Counted from the first letter of the stretch, positions 15,378 to 24,829 are shown. The stretch is DNA of 64,000 nucleotides from Jiulongibacter sediminis (GCF_001306455.1 NZ_LGTQ01000005.1:1-64000); one strand, 5' to 3'. The notes: a model not told the origin generated them from the letters alone. Translations and numbers: made by a program.

Positions 15378-17410
15378 CCTTTTTGCCGAAAACCAATTTT
15401 CGTTTTAGTTGGTCTGTTTTTACCCGAAAGATAGTCGTCCAATTCTTCCAACTCTTTGGTAAAGCCACCACTAAGAATTGGGAAACGACACCAGCTTCTT
15501 GGATCCAGATTTCGATTATCCAGATGGAAAGATGGAGCATATCGTTCACGTTTCCACTGGTTACGACTCCATAATTGATAGAAACGTTTTACGTAACCGC
15601 CGAGGTGCTCTTTTGAATATTGCTCATGGAAAAGCACTTCCATGTATTTCATGGCTTCGATTGGAGATTTCTTGTCTTTAATGGCCACCTTTTCAATGGC
15701 ATCAAGAACCTCGTAGGGCATCAGGTCTTTTTCGTCGGTTTGATCGTACTCTTTAGGACGAAGCTCAGCAGTAGGGTGCAAAGCATTTACGTATTTTAAA
15801 CCTTCAATTTTGATATGCTTGCCTTTGACTTCACAACCGGTTTTCTCGAGCCATATCAACCATTGACGCAACCAATGTTTATCTATTCCGGCGATTGGAC
15901 TGATGCTGCCCGCTGTATCACCATCCATTGTGGCGTAACCAACGGCCACTTCAGAACGATTTGAGGTGGCTAAAAGTAGATGGCCTGTCAAATTGGTAAG
16001 AAGCCAAACACCTGGAGCACGCACTCTGGCTTGTATATTTTGTAAAGGTATGTCGTCGGTCTCCCAGCTCAGCTTGCGATGAATCTGAGCCTCAATCATC
16101 TCAGTATATTGCTCAACTATGCCATTGATTTTGACATCAAAAAACTGGGCACCCATTGATTCTGCCAGTGCCTTTGCCGAGTTTCGGGTTTCGTCAGAGC
16201 TGTTTTCTGAGCCTTGATATATGGTATGTATGATCTCATGAGCCATCGCTTCTTCAGTTTTTGCTTTGGCAATTTTTGAGATATGACTCAGCTTCTTTTT
16301 TGTATTTTCAAAACCAATACTTTCATCTGCCAAACGAATCATCAAGCCGCAGAGAGCCGTGCATGCACTTGAATCGGCCCCGCCTGAAAGTGAAATGGTA
16401 AAACCCTGAGACCTTGATTTTCTCAGATAATCAAACAGACCCAAACAAACGGCCCGGGCAAATTCTTCTTCTTTGAGATAACCACCTCTTTCAAAAGGCT
16501 CAAGGTCGGCCACATGGTAACTCACCTCTACATCTGTTGGGAAAATAAAGTTTGATTTGATCAGGTTGTTCACCAGGGTAGCCTTTGATTTGATTTTGAC
16601 CGCATCTACCAAAGCCACATCGGTATCAATAACCGCTGTGGTTAAGGTATGATTTGCATAACTAAAACGGGGGCTACTTTCTAATAATACCCCATTATTG
16701 GCTATCTGAGCATCACCATCAAAAATTAATCGGCCGGATTCGTTGCCCAATAAATTGGCATAAACATAGGTGCAGGCATGACTTCTTGAAGACTCAATAA
16801 TCAGATTTTCGCGAGTCTGAAATTTGAAAAACTCAAACGGCGAGGCACTTGGATTCAAAATGATGTCTGCTCCCTTGGCAAAATGTCGATCTGCCGGTCT
16901 GCCCGGTACCCAGGCATCTTCGCAAATCTCAATGCCAATTTTCAGACCATCCAATTCAAAAATTAAATCGCCAACGGGGTAGGAGATATTCTTCAGATTC
17001 ACTTCTGATTTAACTCCCCCGGGCCAGCGTTGAAACCAGCGGTCCTCATAGAAGAGTCCGTAATTTGGTAAATGCTGTTTACAAGTAAAACCAAGAATTT
17101 GCTTATTCGCAATAAGGCAGGCCGTATTGAAGAGTTTATTGTCAATTTCAAGTGGCAGCCCCACACAAACCACCATATCAGCAGTGTAATCAAGAAGCTC
17201 AAATAGAGACTCCAAAGCCTGCTTTCTCAGATCCGGCGAGTAAAAAGCATCTTCACAACCATAGCCCGTTAGTGCTAACTCAGGCAAACAAAGTACACTC
17301 ACGTTTTCAACTCTGGCTTCCTCTATGACATCGAGACAGTTCCTGAGATTCTGTCGCCAATCCATTGGAGTTTGGTTAACTACGCCTGAGCCTACCTTGA
17401 TAATCTTCAT
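15374..17410 (-). CDS. nadE: Glutamine-dependent NAD+ synthetase
   Basis: 678 residues, the two-domain form similar in length to the mycobacterial enzyme. The N-terminal nitrilase-fold glutaminase has the catalytic triad Glu44 (LPELALTGYG), Lys111 (KQHLPNYGLF) and Cys163 (EICEDAWVP). It supplies ammonia to the C-terminal synthetase, marked by the SLSGGADSS ATP loop near residue 340. The product is NAD+ from deamido-NAD+. It stands alone, with a -7-type TAAATTTG box about 32 bases upstream of the ATG. Confidence 0.94.
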   Translation of the reverse strand: MKIIKVGSGVVNQTPMDWRQNLRNCLDVIEEARVENVSVLCLPELALTGYGCEDAFYSPDLRKQALESLFELLDYTADMVVCVGLPLEIDNKLFNTACLIANKQILGFTCKQHLPNYGLFYEDRWFQRWPGGVKSEVNLKNISYPVGDLIFELDGLKIGIEICEDAWVPGRPADRHFAKGADIILNPSASPFEFFKFQTRENLIIESSRSHACTYVYANLLGNESGRLIFDGDAQIANNGVLLESSPRFSYANHTLTTAVIDTDVALVDAVKIKSKATLVNNLIKSNFIFPTDVEVSYHVADLEPFERGGYLKEEEFARAVCLGLFDYLRKSRSQGFTISLSGGADSSACTALCGLMIRLADESIGFENTKKKLSHISKIAKAKTEEAMAHEIIHTIYQGSENSSDETRNSAKALAESMGAQFFDVKINGIVEQYTEMIEAQIHRKLSWETDDIPLQNIQARVRAPGVWLLTNLTGHLLLATSNRSEVAVGYATMDGDTAGSISPIAGIDKHWLRQWLIWLEKTGCEVKGKHIKIEGLKYVNALHPTAELRPKEYDQTDEKDLMPYEVLDAIEKVAIKDKKSPIEAMKYMEVLFHEQYSKEHLGGYVKRFYQLWSRNQWKRERYAPSFHLDNRNLDPRSWCRFPILSGGFTKELEELDDYLSGKNRPTKTKIGFRQKG

Positions 17411-17441
17411 GTATGGTTCTTTTCTTTGGAATGATGCTGAG

Positions 17442-17449
17442 CAAATTTA
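17442..17449 (-). promoter_or_regulatory. -7 promoter box of nadE (TAAATTTG)
   Basis: The minus strand matches TAnnTTTG exactly, 31 bases upstream of the nadE ATG. No clear -33 TTG is seen at the usual distance. Confidence 0.45.
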
Positions 17450-17519
17450 GTACAAAATTCGGTGACCACTTGATAATGATATTCAGAAGCTGTAGTCCGC
17501 CTTTTAAACTATATTTTGC

Positions 17520-17990
17520 CTAATAAAGCTCAAACTGTGCTTCAATCTCAACCGTAATATTCTGGGGTAAAGACCCAAACCCAACAGCGGATCTTGATCC
17601 CACTCCATTTTCATTACCCCACACTTCTTCAAAAAGCTCACTGCAGCCATTAATAACGTATGGATGATTCTCAAAGTCAGCATCGGCATTTACCATACCC
17701 AGAACTTTAATTACTCTCTTCACCTTTGAAAGACTACCGAGATGTGCCCGAAGAGTTGCTAAAATGGCCAAACCAGTTTGTAAGGCGGCATCTTTGCCAT
17801 ATTCCTGTGAAACGGCAATTCCTATTCGTCCGCAAATGAGCTCATTATCGCTACCCGGAGGGTTTACAGGACCATGTCCACTGACAAAGGCCATGTTACC
17901 TGTAACGATCATGGGTTTATAGACTCCCTTTGGTTTTGGAGGTTCTGGTAGCCGGTCTGCGTACTTATCGAAAATCTGGTCTAAAAGCAT
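17520..17990 (-). CDS. RidA/YjgF-family protein
   Basis: 156 residues of the RidA-like fold, the longer subgroup that begins with a KYADRLPEPPKPKGVYKP segment before the core. FVSGHGPVNP, the central GLAILATLRAHLGSL helix and the C-terminal VEIEAQFELY strand are typical. Classical RidA deaminates reactive enamine intermediates. The active arginine of that clade is not at the usual RSAVGFGSLP position with certainty, so the activity is unproven. It follows the esterase gene after six bases and probably shares its transcript. Confidence 0.82.
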   Translation of the reverse strand: MLLDQIFDKYADRLPEPPKPKGVYKPMIVTGNMAFVSGHGPVNPPGSDNELICGRIGIAVSQEYGKDAALQTGLAILATLRAHLGSLSKVKRVIKVLGMVNADADFENHPYVINGCSELFEEVWGNENGVGSRSAVGFGSLPQNITVEIEAQFELY

Positions 17991-17996
17991 ATCTGA

Positions 17997-18776
17997 TTAT
18001 TTGGTAAACTGAAACATCCAGCCGGGGTAGTCTTTCTCCCCGAATGTATTATCCCAGCTATTATGATTGACGTTTGGGTACTCCTTATAGATGACATTCG
18101 CCCCTAGTTCCTGAAGTTTTGCATAGGCCTCCTGAGAATGTTTTACCGGAACCACGCCATCTTCTGAGCCGTGGAAAATATAAAACGGCACCCTGGCTTG
18201 CTTCTTTCCGTAGCTGCTTAAATCAGCTCCACCACAAATGGGCATTGCAGCAGCAAAGAGTTTTGGGTATCGGGCGACGGCTTCAAAAGTACCCATACCT
18301 CCCATAGAAAGGCCAGTTATGTAAATTCTCTTTTTATCTGCTTTTTTTGACTTTACAAAGGAGTTTACAAGTTCAATTGCCGCATGAAGAGACTCTTTTT
18401 CGTTGTAGTCGTAATTGAAGTCAAGATCAAGCGGATATTTGGTTCTTTCAAATTTGACTGATGACCAGTAATTATCTTTAGGACATTGCGGTGCAATCAC
18501 AATGCAGGGATGATTTTTTTGAAGTTTCTCGAAGACCTTCATGGCTCCGTTTTTTAATTGAGAAACGTTGTCATCTCCTCTTTCGCCCGCACCGTGAAGA
18601 AAAAGAACCAATGGATACTGTTCAGACGCATCGTAATTCTCAGGATATAATATTCTGTATTTTAGTTCTGTGCCTTTACTGTCGGTAAATTGATCGGAGT
18701 CAAATTGAGCGTTTGCGATAAATCCAACAACAAGAAAAGTCAGGCTTATTATCGTTCGGCAGAAGAGATGATTCAT
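17997..18776 (-). CDS. Secreted alpha/beta-hydrolase, PHB-depolymerase/prolyl-oligopeptidase-like esterase
   Basis: 259 residues with a signal peptide ending in FIANAQ. The alpha/beta-hydrolase core shows VLFLHGAGERGDDN (oxyanion region, about 58-71), the nucleophile elbow GLSMGGMG (serine near 157), the aspartate in FHGSEDGVVP and the histidine in NVNHNSW. This pattern fits the LpqC/PHB-depolymerase-like esterases that Bacteroidota use in polysaccharide loci. The substrate is unknown. It precedes the RidA-like gene. Confidence 0.85.
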   Translation of the reverse strand: MNHLFCRTIISLTFLVVGFIANAQFDSDQFTDSKGTELKYRILYPENYDASEQYPLVLFLHGAGERGDDNVSQLKNGAMKVFEKLQKNHPCIVIAPQCPKDNYWSSVKFERTKYPLDLDFNYDYNEKESLHAAIELVNSFVKSKKADKKRIYITGLSMGGMGTFEAVARYPKLFAAAMPICGGADLSSYGKKQARVPFYIFHGSEDGVVPVKHSQEAYAKLQELGANVIYKEYPNVNHNSWDNTFGEKDYPGWMFQFTK

Positions 18777-18921
18777 AAGTGGAATCCATTGATAGGTTAG
18801 TTCGTGCGAATATATGACTCATCTGAGTATTTTTTTAATTCGTGTTGGATTATCCTGTGGAAGCAAACAAAAAATGCCCTGTTTGATAATGAAGAGATAA
18901 GATTACTCCGCATTAGTATGA

Positions 18922-19239
18922 TTACCCAAATAAACTGTATTTCTCTGCCCGGGGTATAATCGTCTGTAATCTTCTTCTTGATACCTTCGTTTTTGTTCCG
19001 TCGGAGAGTCGAATGTCAAAAGTGCTATCTTGTTTGATGATCCGATCAATGTATTTTGGATTCAGGAGATAAGCTCGGTTTACTCTTAAAAATCCTTTTA
19101 GTTCAGGTTTTTCCTGGTGATGCTTCAATGTAAACCCCGAAATATCTTTTTCGCCATTGGTAAACTCAAATATGGTGTAGTTAGAGTCTGCTTTTAAGTA
19201 AATGATCTCGTTTGGCTCGTTTTTTCTCAATTTGTGCAT
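18922..19239 (-). CDS. Stand-alone LytTR DNA-binding protein
   Basis: 105 residues made up of little more than a LytTR domain: EIIYLKADSNYTIFEFTNGE, the GFLRVNRAYLLNPKYI core and the LSDGTKTKVSRRR loop are characteristic. There is no receiver domain, unlike the AgrA/LytR type. The ATG at 19239 is preferred to a TTG at 19269 that would overlap the previous gene; from the ATG the gap is 17 bases. It follows a large secreted protein in the same transcript and may control surface or export genes, but no target is visible. Confidence 0.85.
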   Translation of the reverse strand: MHKLRKNEPNEIIYLKADSNYTIFEFTNGEKDISGFTLKHHQEKPELKGFLRVNRAYLLNPKYIDRIIKQDSTFDIRLSDGTKTKVSRRRLQTIIPRAEKYSLFG

Positions 19240-19256
19240 TCTTAAAAGGAGGTTTT

Positions 19257-21632
19257 TTAGTTGGAACAATCGTTTATTTCTGCCTTCACTACAGCTCCAT
19301 CTTCAGTACTGAAACCCGGCAAAAATTCTATTGCATTACCCGCAGTTAGTATAACTCTTGAATTAGTATGATTGACGTTTTCTGCCTGGATATACCCTGA
19401 GGCCTGATACATTTCTTCTGTATTTGAAGCACTTTTAATCAGTTGAGTATGGTCACATGCCCCGGTTTGACTAAATGCAATTTGATTCAGGTCGAAATCA
19501 AAATTTTTAAAGTTGACATTATCACTAATAACTGAAAATGTGATGGCCTGAATGTCTGAAAGGTCAATTCCGTTTCCATTAATATCCTTAAAATCGCAAA
19601 GCTTTAACTGAAACCTTTTCGTGTTTTCTGTAAGTGTGATAAAAGCTCTGGCCTGGTGATTCCAGTTTTCGACAGACTCTTTGCTCAGTACTATTTCAAG
19701 TGTGGACGATCTGGTTCCGGTGAATTGAAGGTAGCTGTAAGCCGTCAGATCCACTGGTCTTAGTCCGAGTCTTAACGGACGGTGGGCTGAATAGTAGTTC
19801 TTGACCTGGCCACTGGCGGTTATACCTCTTTCAACATAATACTTTTTCGATTCGGTTTCGTTAAGGGCACTTTGATAATGAACTTTAAGAGAGGTTTCGG
19901 CCACATTTTCAGGTTCATAATTCGCTACCCATGCACCATCAGCCAGATAAATGGCATCTTTATCTTCAATACCTTCTTCTTCGATAAACAGTCCGGCGTC
20001 AAAAATCCCGGATTTACTGATTTCAAAGCTTTGAAAAAGAGAGCCATCCAATACAAGGTTCGTTTCGTAAGGCAGCTGGGGGCCATTCTCGTATTCTCGG
20101 TAAGAGCCCCAAAGTTTTACCGTTTCTTTAACTTTATTGGTGTTTTTTATATCCAGCCGCAGTTTTCCCTGTTTGTATTCACCAGATCTCATTAAAATTG
20201 TAGGTGAAGAACTATATCCGGCTTCTTCTTCGATCCAAAACTTTTTTAAAAGGTTTTCAATACTTGCTTCGGCCAGAAAGAAAGAAAATGAAGGCTCAAT
20301 AGCCCAAACCTGAATATTGTAGTATTCATAACCTATAGGGTAGTCTTCCGGACTCCAGTGTGATTCAAATTGATAAGTGCTGTCATTGATTTTCCTGAAC
20401 GTAAAATTTAAGGAGTACTCAAGATCTCCGTTTGGTTTTTCAACGGTAAATAATGTACAAGGGTATTGACCTGATATTCTGATTTGTTTTGAATCAATCA
20501 CCGAAGAGCCAGCCACTCTGTCGCAGATGGCTTTATTATGCTGGTATGCCTCTTCTTCAGTTTTGGTAATCAAACAAACCGCTTTGCGTTCAGTGTTTTT
20601 AAAGTAGTCAACGCTAAAAACGTCGGTTGCATTTGTAATATCTATCAGGTCTTCAGGAGTGGTTATATAGGCCATTGTGCTATCAGGACCTAGTACTGGT
20701 GGTATGAATTCTAATTCGCCTGCTGATGATATTTTGTTTTTGACGAAGGCCTTCATGGTAGATGGCCGGCTGAAATCTTTCTTTTCTTCCAGCAGTTCTC
20801 TCTTAATATTTCTTTTAGCGATTTTTTCAGCTAGAGAGCCGTTACTTTCTAAGCCTCCATCATTACCTGAGCTTACTGAGGTTCTGACTTTTGTAGTAAT
20901 ATTGATATTGCTGACATCAACAGCTTCCTGACTTGAAGTAGTAACAAAGAAAATGGCATCATTAAAATCGTGATCACAGCTACTGTAATCTCTTCGTATA
21001 TCCTCAAAACCAAGAATAATTCTTTTGGTTTCCTCATCAAATAGCAGAACATTATGGTAACGTTGATATTCAAGAGGTTCCGGATTATACTGAATGTTTG
21101 AAAAAAGTCTTGAGTTACCCCAACCAACCAGCTGTGTAGTGCTGTTCCATCCATTGGCTATCAGTACCCAGCCAATTGAAGTGCCAGGGGTGAAAGTGCC
21201 CAGATTTACTTTGTCTCCGGCCGTTAATCCTCCACCACTTCCGATCGCTGAAGCGTTCGGGAAAATGATATTGAGATTAGAAATGTCAATGGTTGGGGGA
21301 GGGTTTCCTGTCGGATAGGTATAAAAGCCTAAAGAGTTTTTGAAACCTGCCCCTTCAGCCACAAATGTCACCCAGACATCGGTCGTTTCCTCTACATCAA
21401 TGTTAGTGGCTACTCCTGAACTAATGTATTGGGGGTTATAGTTGGGGACAGGGTAACTCTCTGGTAGGGATGCGTTTACCATCGAAAGAAAGCTGGTACT
21501 TAGCAGGTCGCTTGTAGTCAGATAATCCGGTACACCTTGGGAGTCATAAGTGCCCATGTAGGTATAATTTTGTCCATCAACTTCTGTAAATTTAATGCCT
21601 ATCAAGGCAATTAAAATAAATGCGTACTTCAT
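19257..21632 (-). CDS. Secreted DUF4114-domain protein
   Basis: 791 residues from ATG 21632 (MKYAFILIALIGIKFTEVDGQ, a signal peptide). The first third has a DUF4114 domain: GWVLIANGWN, then NVLLFDEETKRIILGFEDI and DHDFNDAIFFV, an acidic, probably calcium-binding ending. A CBM-like beta region with FQLKLCDFKDINGNGID lies near 660-720. The tail has a GNAIEFLPGFSTEDGAVVKAEIN segment, common at the C-terminus of Bacteroidota extracellular proteins. It probably acts at the cell surface. Its partner in the operon is a LytTR regulator. Confidence 0.75.
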   Translation of the reverse strand: MKYAFILIALIGIKFTEVDGQNYTYMGTYDSQGVPDYLTTSDLLSTSFLSMVNASLPESYPVPNYNPQYISSGVATNIDVEETTDVWVTFVAEGAGFKNSLGFYTYPTGNPPPTIDISNLNIIFPNASAIGSGGGLTAGDKVNLGTFTPGTSIGWVLIANGWNSTTQLVGWGNSRLFSNIQYNPEPLEYQRYHNVLLFDEETKRIILGFEDIRRDYSSCDHDFNDAIFFVTTSSQEAVDVSNINITTKVRTSVSSGNDGGLESNGSLAEKIAKRNIKRELLEEKKDFSRPSTMKAFVKNKISSAGELEFIPPVLGPDSTMAYITTPEDLIDITNATDVFSVDYFKNTERKAVCLITKTEEEAYQHNKAICDRVAGSSVIDSKQIRISGQYPCTLFTVEKPNGDLEYSLNFTFRKINDSTYQFESHWSPEDYPIGYEYYNIQVWAIEPSFSFFLAEASIENLLKKFWIEEEAGYSSSPTILMRSGEYKQGKLRLDIKNTNKVKETVKLWGSYREYENGPQLPYETNLVLDGSLFQSFEISKSGIFDAGLFIEEEGIEDKDAIYLADGAWVANYEPENVAETSLKVHYQSALNETESKKYYVERGITASGQVKNYYSAHRPLRLGLRPVDLTAYSYLQFTGTRSSTLEIVLSKESVENWNHQARAFITLTENTKRFQLKLCDFKDINGNGIDLSDIQAITFSVISDNVNFKNFDFDLNQIAFSQTGACDHTQLIKSASNTEEMYQASGYIQAENVNHTNSRVILTAGNAIEFLPGFSTEDGAVVKAEINDCSN

Positions 21633-21652
21633 GTTTATACTCTTCAATTCAC

Positions 21653-21667
21653 AACCATTCAATGGTT
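21653..21667. promoter_or_regulatory. Perfect 7+7 palindrome upstream of the DUF4114 gene
   Basis: AACCATT-C-AATGGTT, 21 bases before the ATG at 21632. It could be an operator or a 5' UTR hairpin. There is no known factor to assign. Confidence 0.3.
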
Positions 21668-21911
21668 TGCAATTGGATTGCCACAAACTTGATATTTCAA
21701 TTTTAAGGCATTAAGTATTTGGTAGACAGTTGTTTAAATCTGATTAAAATTAAATGGATGGTTCTGGGAATTTCCAGAAATTGGAAGGCGGCTCTAAGGG
21801 GTGGAATTGAAGTGCCTTTTTTGAGGAACTTAATTCCGAATCAAGATTTCTTCATAGGTGTGCCAAAGAGAATAAATAGAGACTGCGGGGTTTGTCTAGC
21901 TACTAAAAAAG

Positions 21912-22379
21912 TTAAAAGACTCTCAAAAGCGGCCTGCTGGTTAATGGCAAAAACGACCATGGAATAGAACTCAGAATTAGAAGGAGGCCTATACTATACC
22001 AAACGTAAATTGTGTTGAATTTTTCTCTATCCGCGTGTTTTCTTTTGGCTTTCATGGAGCCAATCGTAATGACGAGAATGGCAAAGATCATAACCGTAAT
22101 ATGCTCCATCCCGAAAAAACGGATTTCTCTGAGATGAACCGCTTCGCCAAAATTATTCAGGAAATAAGTGACAATGGGACTTATGAAGTATAACCAAAAA
22201 CCCAGCATCAGCTGAATATGGCAAATAGTTGCCGTCATGTGGCGAAGTTTATTGTCAAAAGTTGTAAAGGTTAATTTATTCCTCCGGCCAAACCAGGCAC
22301 GGCCAATAGTGATAATTAAGCTAATTAAGACCGCCCATCTAAACCAGGAGTGTATGGTCAAAAGTGAAGAATAGTTCAT
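21912..22379 (-). CDS. Small four-helix membrane protein
   Basis: 155 residues with four hydrophobic segments (about 12-28, 56-76, 90-108 and 128-148). It has histidines in IHSWFRW, MTATICHIQ and GMEHITVM that could bind a cofactor such as heme, but no family motif is certain. Similar proteins are usually annotated as hypothetical membrane proteins in this phylum. It overlaps the end of the helicase gene by four bases (ATGA), so the two are probably translated together. Confidence 0.65.
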   Translation of the reverse strand: MNYSSLLTIHSWFRWAVLISLIITIGRAWFGRRNKLTFTTFDNKLRHMTATICHIQLMLGFWLYFISPIVTYFLNNFGEAVHLREIRFFGMEHITVMIFAILVITIGSMKAKRKHADREKFNTIYVWYSIGLLLILSSIPWSFLPLTSRPLLRVF

Positions 22380-23689
22380 TGGTTTTCAAGAATGCTAATT
22401 CTGACCTTCTTTTTCTTCAGTCTGGAGTTGTTAAGTTTATCTATAATAACTGAGGCTTTTTCCTTATGAACGGCAACAAATGCACAGTCTTTTTTGAGCT
22501 CTATATGACCTAATTCCTCATTACTGAGCCCTCCTTGCTTTAAGAAAAGACCCGCGATATCGCCTTTTGAAATTTTGTCTTTACGGCCTCCTGAGATAAA
22601 AAGAGTTTCCCATGTACTTACAGGGATTGGGAGGGAAATAGGCTTTAGGTCCTCTGTCTCAAAATCCTGAATGAAGTCGGGCAGGTTACGGTTTTTAGAA
22701 TTCAAGATATAAGCGACGCCATCAGCGTGCATTCTTGCCGTTCGGCCATTTCGGTGGGTAAACTCTTCTTTTTTGAAAGGAATTTCATAATGAATGATAG
22801 AGTCAATCTCAGGCACATCAATTCCTCGGGCAGCCAGATCAGTAGCTAAAAGGTAAGGACTGCTCCCGTTTCTGAATCTGATAAGAGCACGTTCCCGGTC
22901 AATTTGCTCAAGCCCTCCGTAGAATAAAGAATGCTGAATTTGATGGCCTTCCAGAAACGCACTGACTTCCTGAATACTATCCTTGAAATTGCAAAAAATA
23001 ATTCCTCTGCCTTGACCAATTTGGGAAAGAAGCCGTACCAAATCCTTAAGTTTTTGATCCTCTTTGGTTTCAATTACTTTAATGTCAAGATTTTTCGATT
23101 TTTCGGCGGTAAAATCCAGTTGAAAAGGGTGATTGAGATGCAAAAAGGAAGGAATGCCTACCTTTTGAGTCGCCGAAGTCAGGATTTTCCGTTTTGCCCT
23201 TGGCAGGGCTTCTGTTATCTCTCTCATTTCCTTCTCAAAGCCGATTTCAAGTGACTTATCAAATTCATCCAGGACAAGGGTTTGAATATCAAAGGTTTCA
23301 ATATTTTCGCGACGGATATGATCAGCCACCCGGCCAGGAGTGCCGATAAGAATTTGAGGGGTATGCTGCAAGTCGATTTTATCCTTGCTGCCTGCCCGAC
23401 CACCGTAAACGGCATTTACTTTAAAACCACTTCCAATTTCTCGCAAAATTGTTTCTATCTGAATGGCCAGCTCACGAGAGGGTACAATGATCAGGGCCTG
23501 TATTTTCTCTTCGTCTAAATTTAGTTTACCAAGCAAGGGAAGAAGAAAGGCCAGCGTTTTGCCAGTGCCGGTAGGGGAGAGCAAAATGACCTCTTCATGC
23601 TTCTCTAAGGCCTCTTGAGTGGCCAATTGCATTTGATTGAGCTCTTTTATTCCTAATTTTTGAAGGATTTCAGCCGTTGATTTTACCAT
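22376..23689 (-). CDS. DEAD-box RNA helicase with DbpA-like C-terminus
   Basis: 437 residues. The helicase motifs run in order: Q-motif region, SPTGTGKT (38-45), PSRELAIQ, TPGR, DEFD near 142 (DEAD in most members), SAT, RGID and HRNGRTAR (HRIGRTGR in most). The last 75 residues resemble the DbpA RNA-binding RRM (KGDIAGLFLKQGGLSNEELG), which binds 23S rRNA in the DbpA family. A role in 50S ribosome assembly is inferred. A -7 box four bases before the ATG predicts a leaderless message. It shares its last four bases with the next membrane gene. Confidence 0.88.
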   Translation of the reverse strand: MVKSTAEILQKLGIKELNQMQLATQEALEKHEEVILLSPTGTGKTLAFLLPLLGKLNLDEEKIQALIIVPSRELAIQIETILREIGSGFKVNAVYGGRAGSKDKIDLQHTPQILIGTPGRVADHIRRENIETFDIQTLVLDEFDKSLEIGFEKEMREITEALPRAKRKILTSATQKVGIPSFLHLNHPFQLDFTAEKSKNLDIKVIETKEDQKLKDLVRLLSQIGQGRGIIFCNFKDSIQEVSAFLEGHQIQHSLFYGGLEQIDRERALIRFRNGSSPYLLATDLAARGIDVPEIDSIIHYEIPFKKEEFTHRNGRTARMHADGVAYILNSKNRNLPDFIQDFETEDLKPISLPIPVSTWETLFISGGRKDKISKGDIAGLFLKQGGLSNEELGHIELKKDCAFVAVHKEKASVIIDKLNNSRLKKKKVRISILENQ

Positions 23690-23693
23690 TTTG

Positions 23694-23701
23694 CAAAACT
23701 A
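23694..23701 (-). promoter_or_regulatory. -7 promoter box four bases before the helicase ATG (TAGTTTTG)
   Basis: The minus strand reads TAGTTTTG then CAAA and ATG. With the usual distance from the -7 box, transcription would start at or beside the start codon. Confidence 0.45.
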
Positions 23702-23749
23702 GTTAATAATCGTGGCCTGAGTGTATTTGTTCTCTCCATCGGTTAAAAC

Positions 23750-23777
23750 AAAAGCCCGGCGATTTTCGCCGGGCTTT
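23750..23777 (-). terminator. Strong intrinsic terminator after the sugar isomerase gene
   Basis: A perfect AAAGCCCGGCGA/TCGCCGGGCTTT stem with a short loop, GC-rich and flanked by A and T runs. It acts on the minus strand for the gene ending at 23801. Confidence 0.9.
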
Positions 23778-23800
23778 AAGAAGTATTTTGTGGGTCAGAA

Positions 23801-24796
23801 TTATAATTCTGCGATCACCTTCTCTAAAAGAGCTTTGGTCGCCAGGATTCCTTCTTTTTCAGTCATACCGTTACCTTCATACTCGACACCAATGGTACCC
23901 TTAAAACCAGAATCTTTAACAATGTTCATGATTCTTACGAAGTCTTTGTCAGTCTCATTTCCGTTCTCATCGAAATTGTGCGTTTTAGCTGAAACGCCGA
24001 TAGCGTGAGGCATAAGCTCAGTAATACCTTTGTACATATCGTACTCATTGGCACAGCCATCCGGAGTTCTTTCAATACAAAAATTACCAAAATCTGGCAG
24101 AGTGCCTACGTTTTCCATGTCAACGGCTTCCATCACACCGGCAAGCCATTCGCCGTTTGAGCTGTATCCTCCGTGGTTTTCGACCACTACATTAATGCCT
24201 TTTTCAGCAGCATAGGTAGCAAGTTTTGCCAAACCATCTGCAGCATTCGTTGCTACTTCTTCAGCTGTACCTTCACCGGCAGCATTGACACGAATAGTGT
24301 GAGCTCCTAACATAGCAGCAATATCAATCCAAGGGTAATGGTTTTCAACGGTCTTCATTCTCTCTACTGAATCTGCATTACCAAGGTTGCCCAGGGCATC
24401 ACACATGATAAGGCCAACTTCAACTCCTGCTTCATCACATTTGGCTTTGAAACCTTCCCAGAATTCAGTGTCATTAGCTTTGCTGAAATAGAAAGTGTTC
24501 ACCAGTTCAATGGTGTTAAAACCCATTTCTTTAGCAATAGATGGAAAATCGTTAGGGTCAAGTTCGCCCTGAAGCAATGAATCAGGAGACTCCATCAATA
24601 GTCTTCCGAATTCAGCCCAGTTACCATTTAAAGCATCACCAAAGAAGCTTTTATGAAGTGACCATTGGGCCAGAGATATTTTATAATCTGAAGTTTCTTC
24701 AGCTGTCTGCTCAGACTCCGTTGAAGAATTACATGCTGTAAACAGCAAAGTGAACGAAAGGAAAAGTCCCAGAATACCGAGAGCTTGTTTTTTCAT
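23801..24796 (-). CDS. Lipoprotein sugar-phosphate isomerase/epimerase-like TIM barrel
   Basis: 331 residues. The lipobox LLFTAC gives a lipid-anchored protein, so it works outside the inner membrane. The barrel has xylose-isomerase-like features: ISLAQWSLHKSFF, FNTIELVNTF, GLIMCDALGNLG, IDIAAMLGAHTIRVNAAG, VVVENHGGYS, GTLPDFGNFC and TIGVEYEGN. The Glu/Asp/His set for a divalent metal is kept. Periplasmic members act on 3-keto sugars or related compounds in recent studies of Bacteroidota; that link is inference here. It has its own promoter and a strong terminator, so it is monocistronic. Confidence 0.8.
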   Translation of the reverse strand: MKKQALGILGLFLSFTLLFTACNSSTESEQTAEETSDYKISLAQWSLHKSFFGDALNGNWAEFGRLLMESPDSLLQGELDPNDFPSIAKEMGFNTIELVNTFYFSKANDTEFWEGFKAKCDEAGVEVGLIMCDALGNLGNADSVERMKTVENHYPWIDIAAMLGAHTIRVNAAGEGTAEEVATNAADGLAKLATYAAEKGINVVVENHGGYSSNGEWLAGVMEAVDMENVGTLPDFGNFCIERTPDGCANEYDMYKGITELMPHAIGVSAKTHNFDENGNETDKDFVRIMNIVKDSGFKGTIGVEYEGNGMTEKEGILATKALLEKVIAEL

Positions 24797-24821
24797 AGGT
24801 TTAATAGGTTTAATTGAGTTA

Positions 24822-24829
24822 CAAAGCTA
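24822..24829 (-). promoter_or_regulatory. -7 promoter box of the sugar isomerase gene (TAGCTTTG)
   Basis: An exact TAnnTTTG match on the minus strand, 25 bases before the ATG. The leader contains a short AAACCTATTAAACCTAT direct repeat. Confidence 0.5.

Noticed and set aside
21719-21967. An 82-codon plus-strand frame before the small membrane gene
   Set aside because: It starts with TTG, overlaps the next gene on the other strand and has no recognisable composition.
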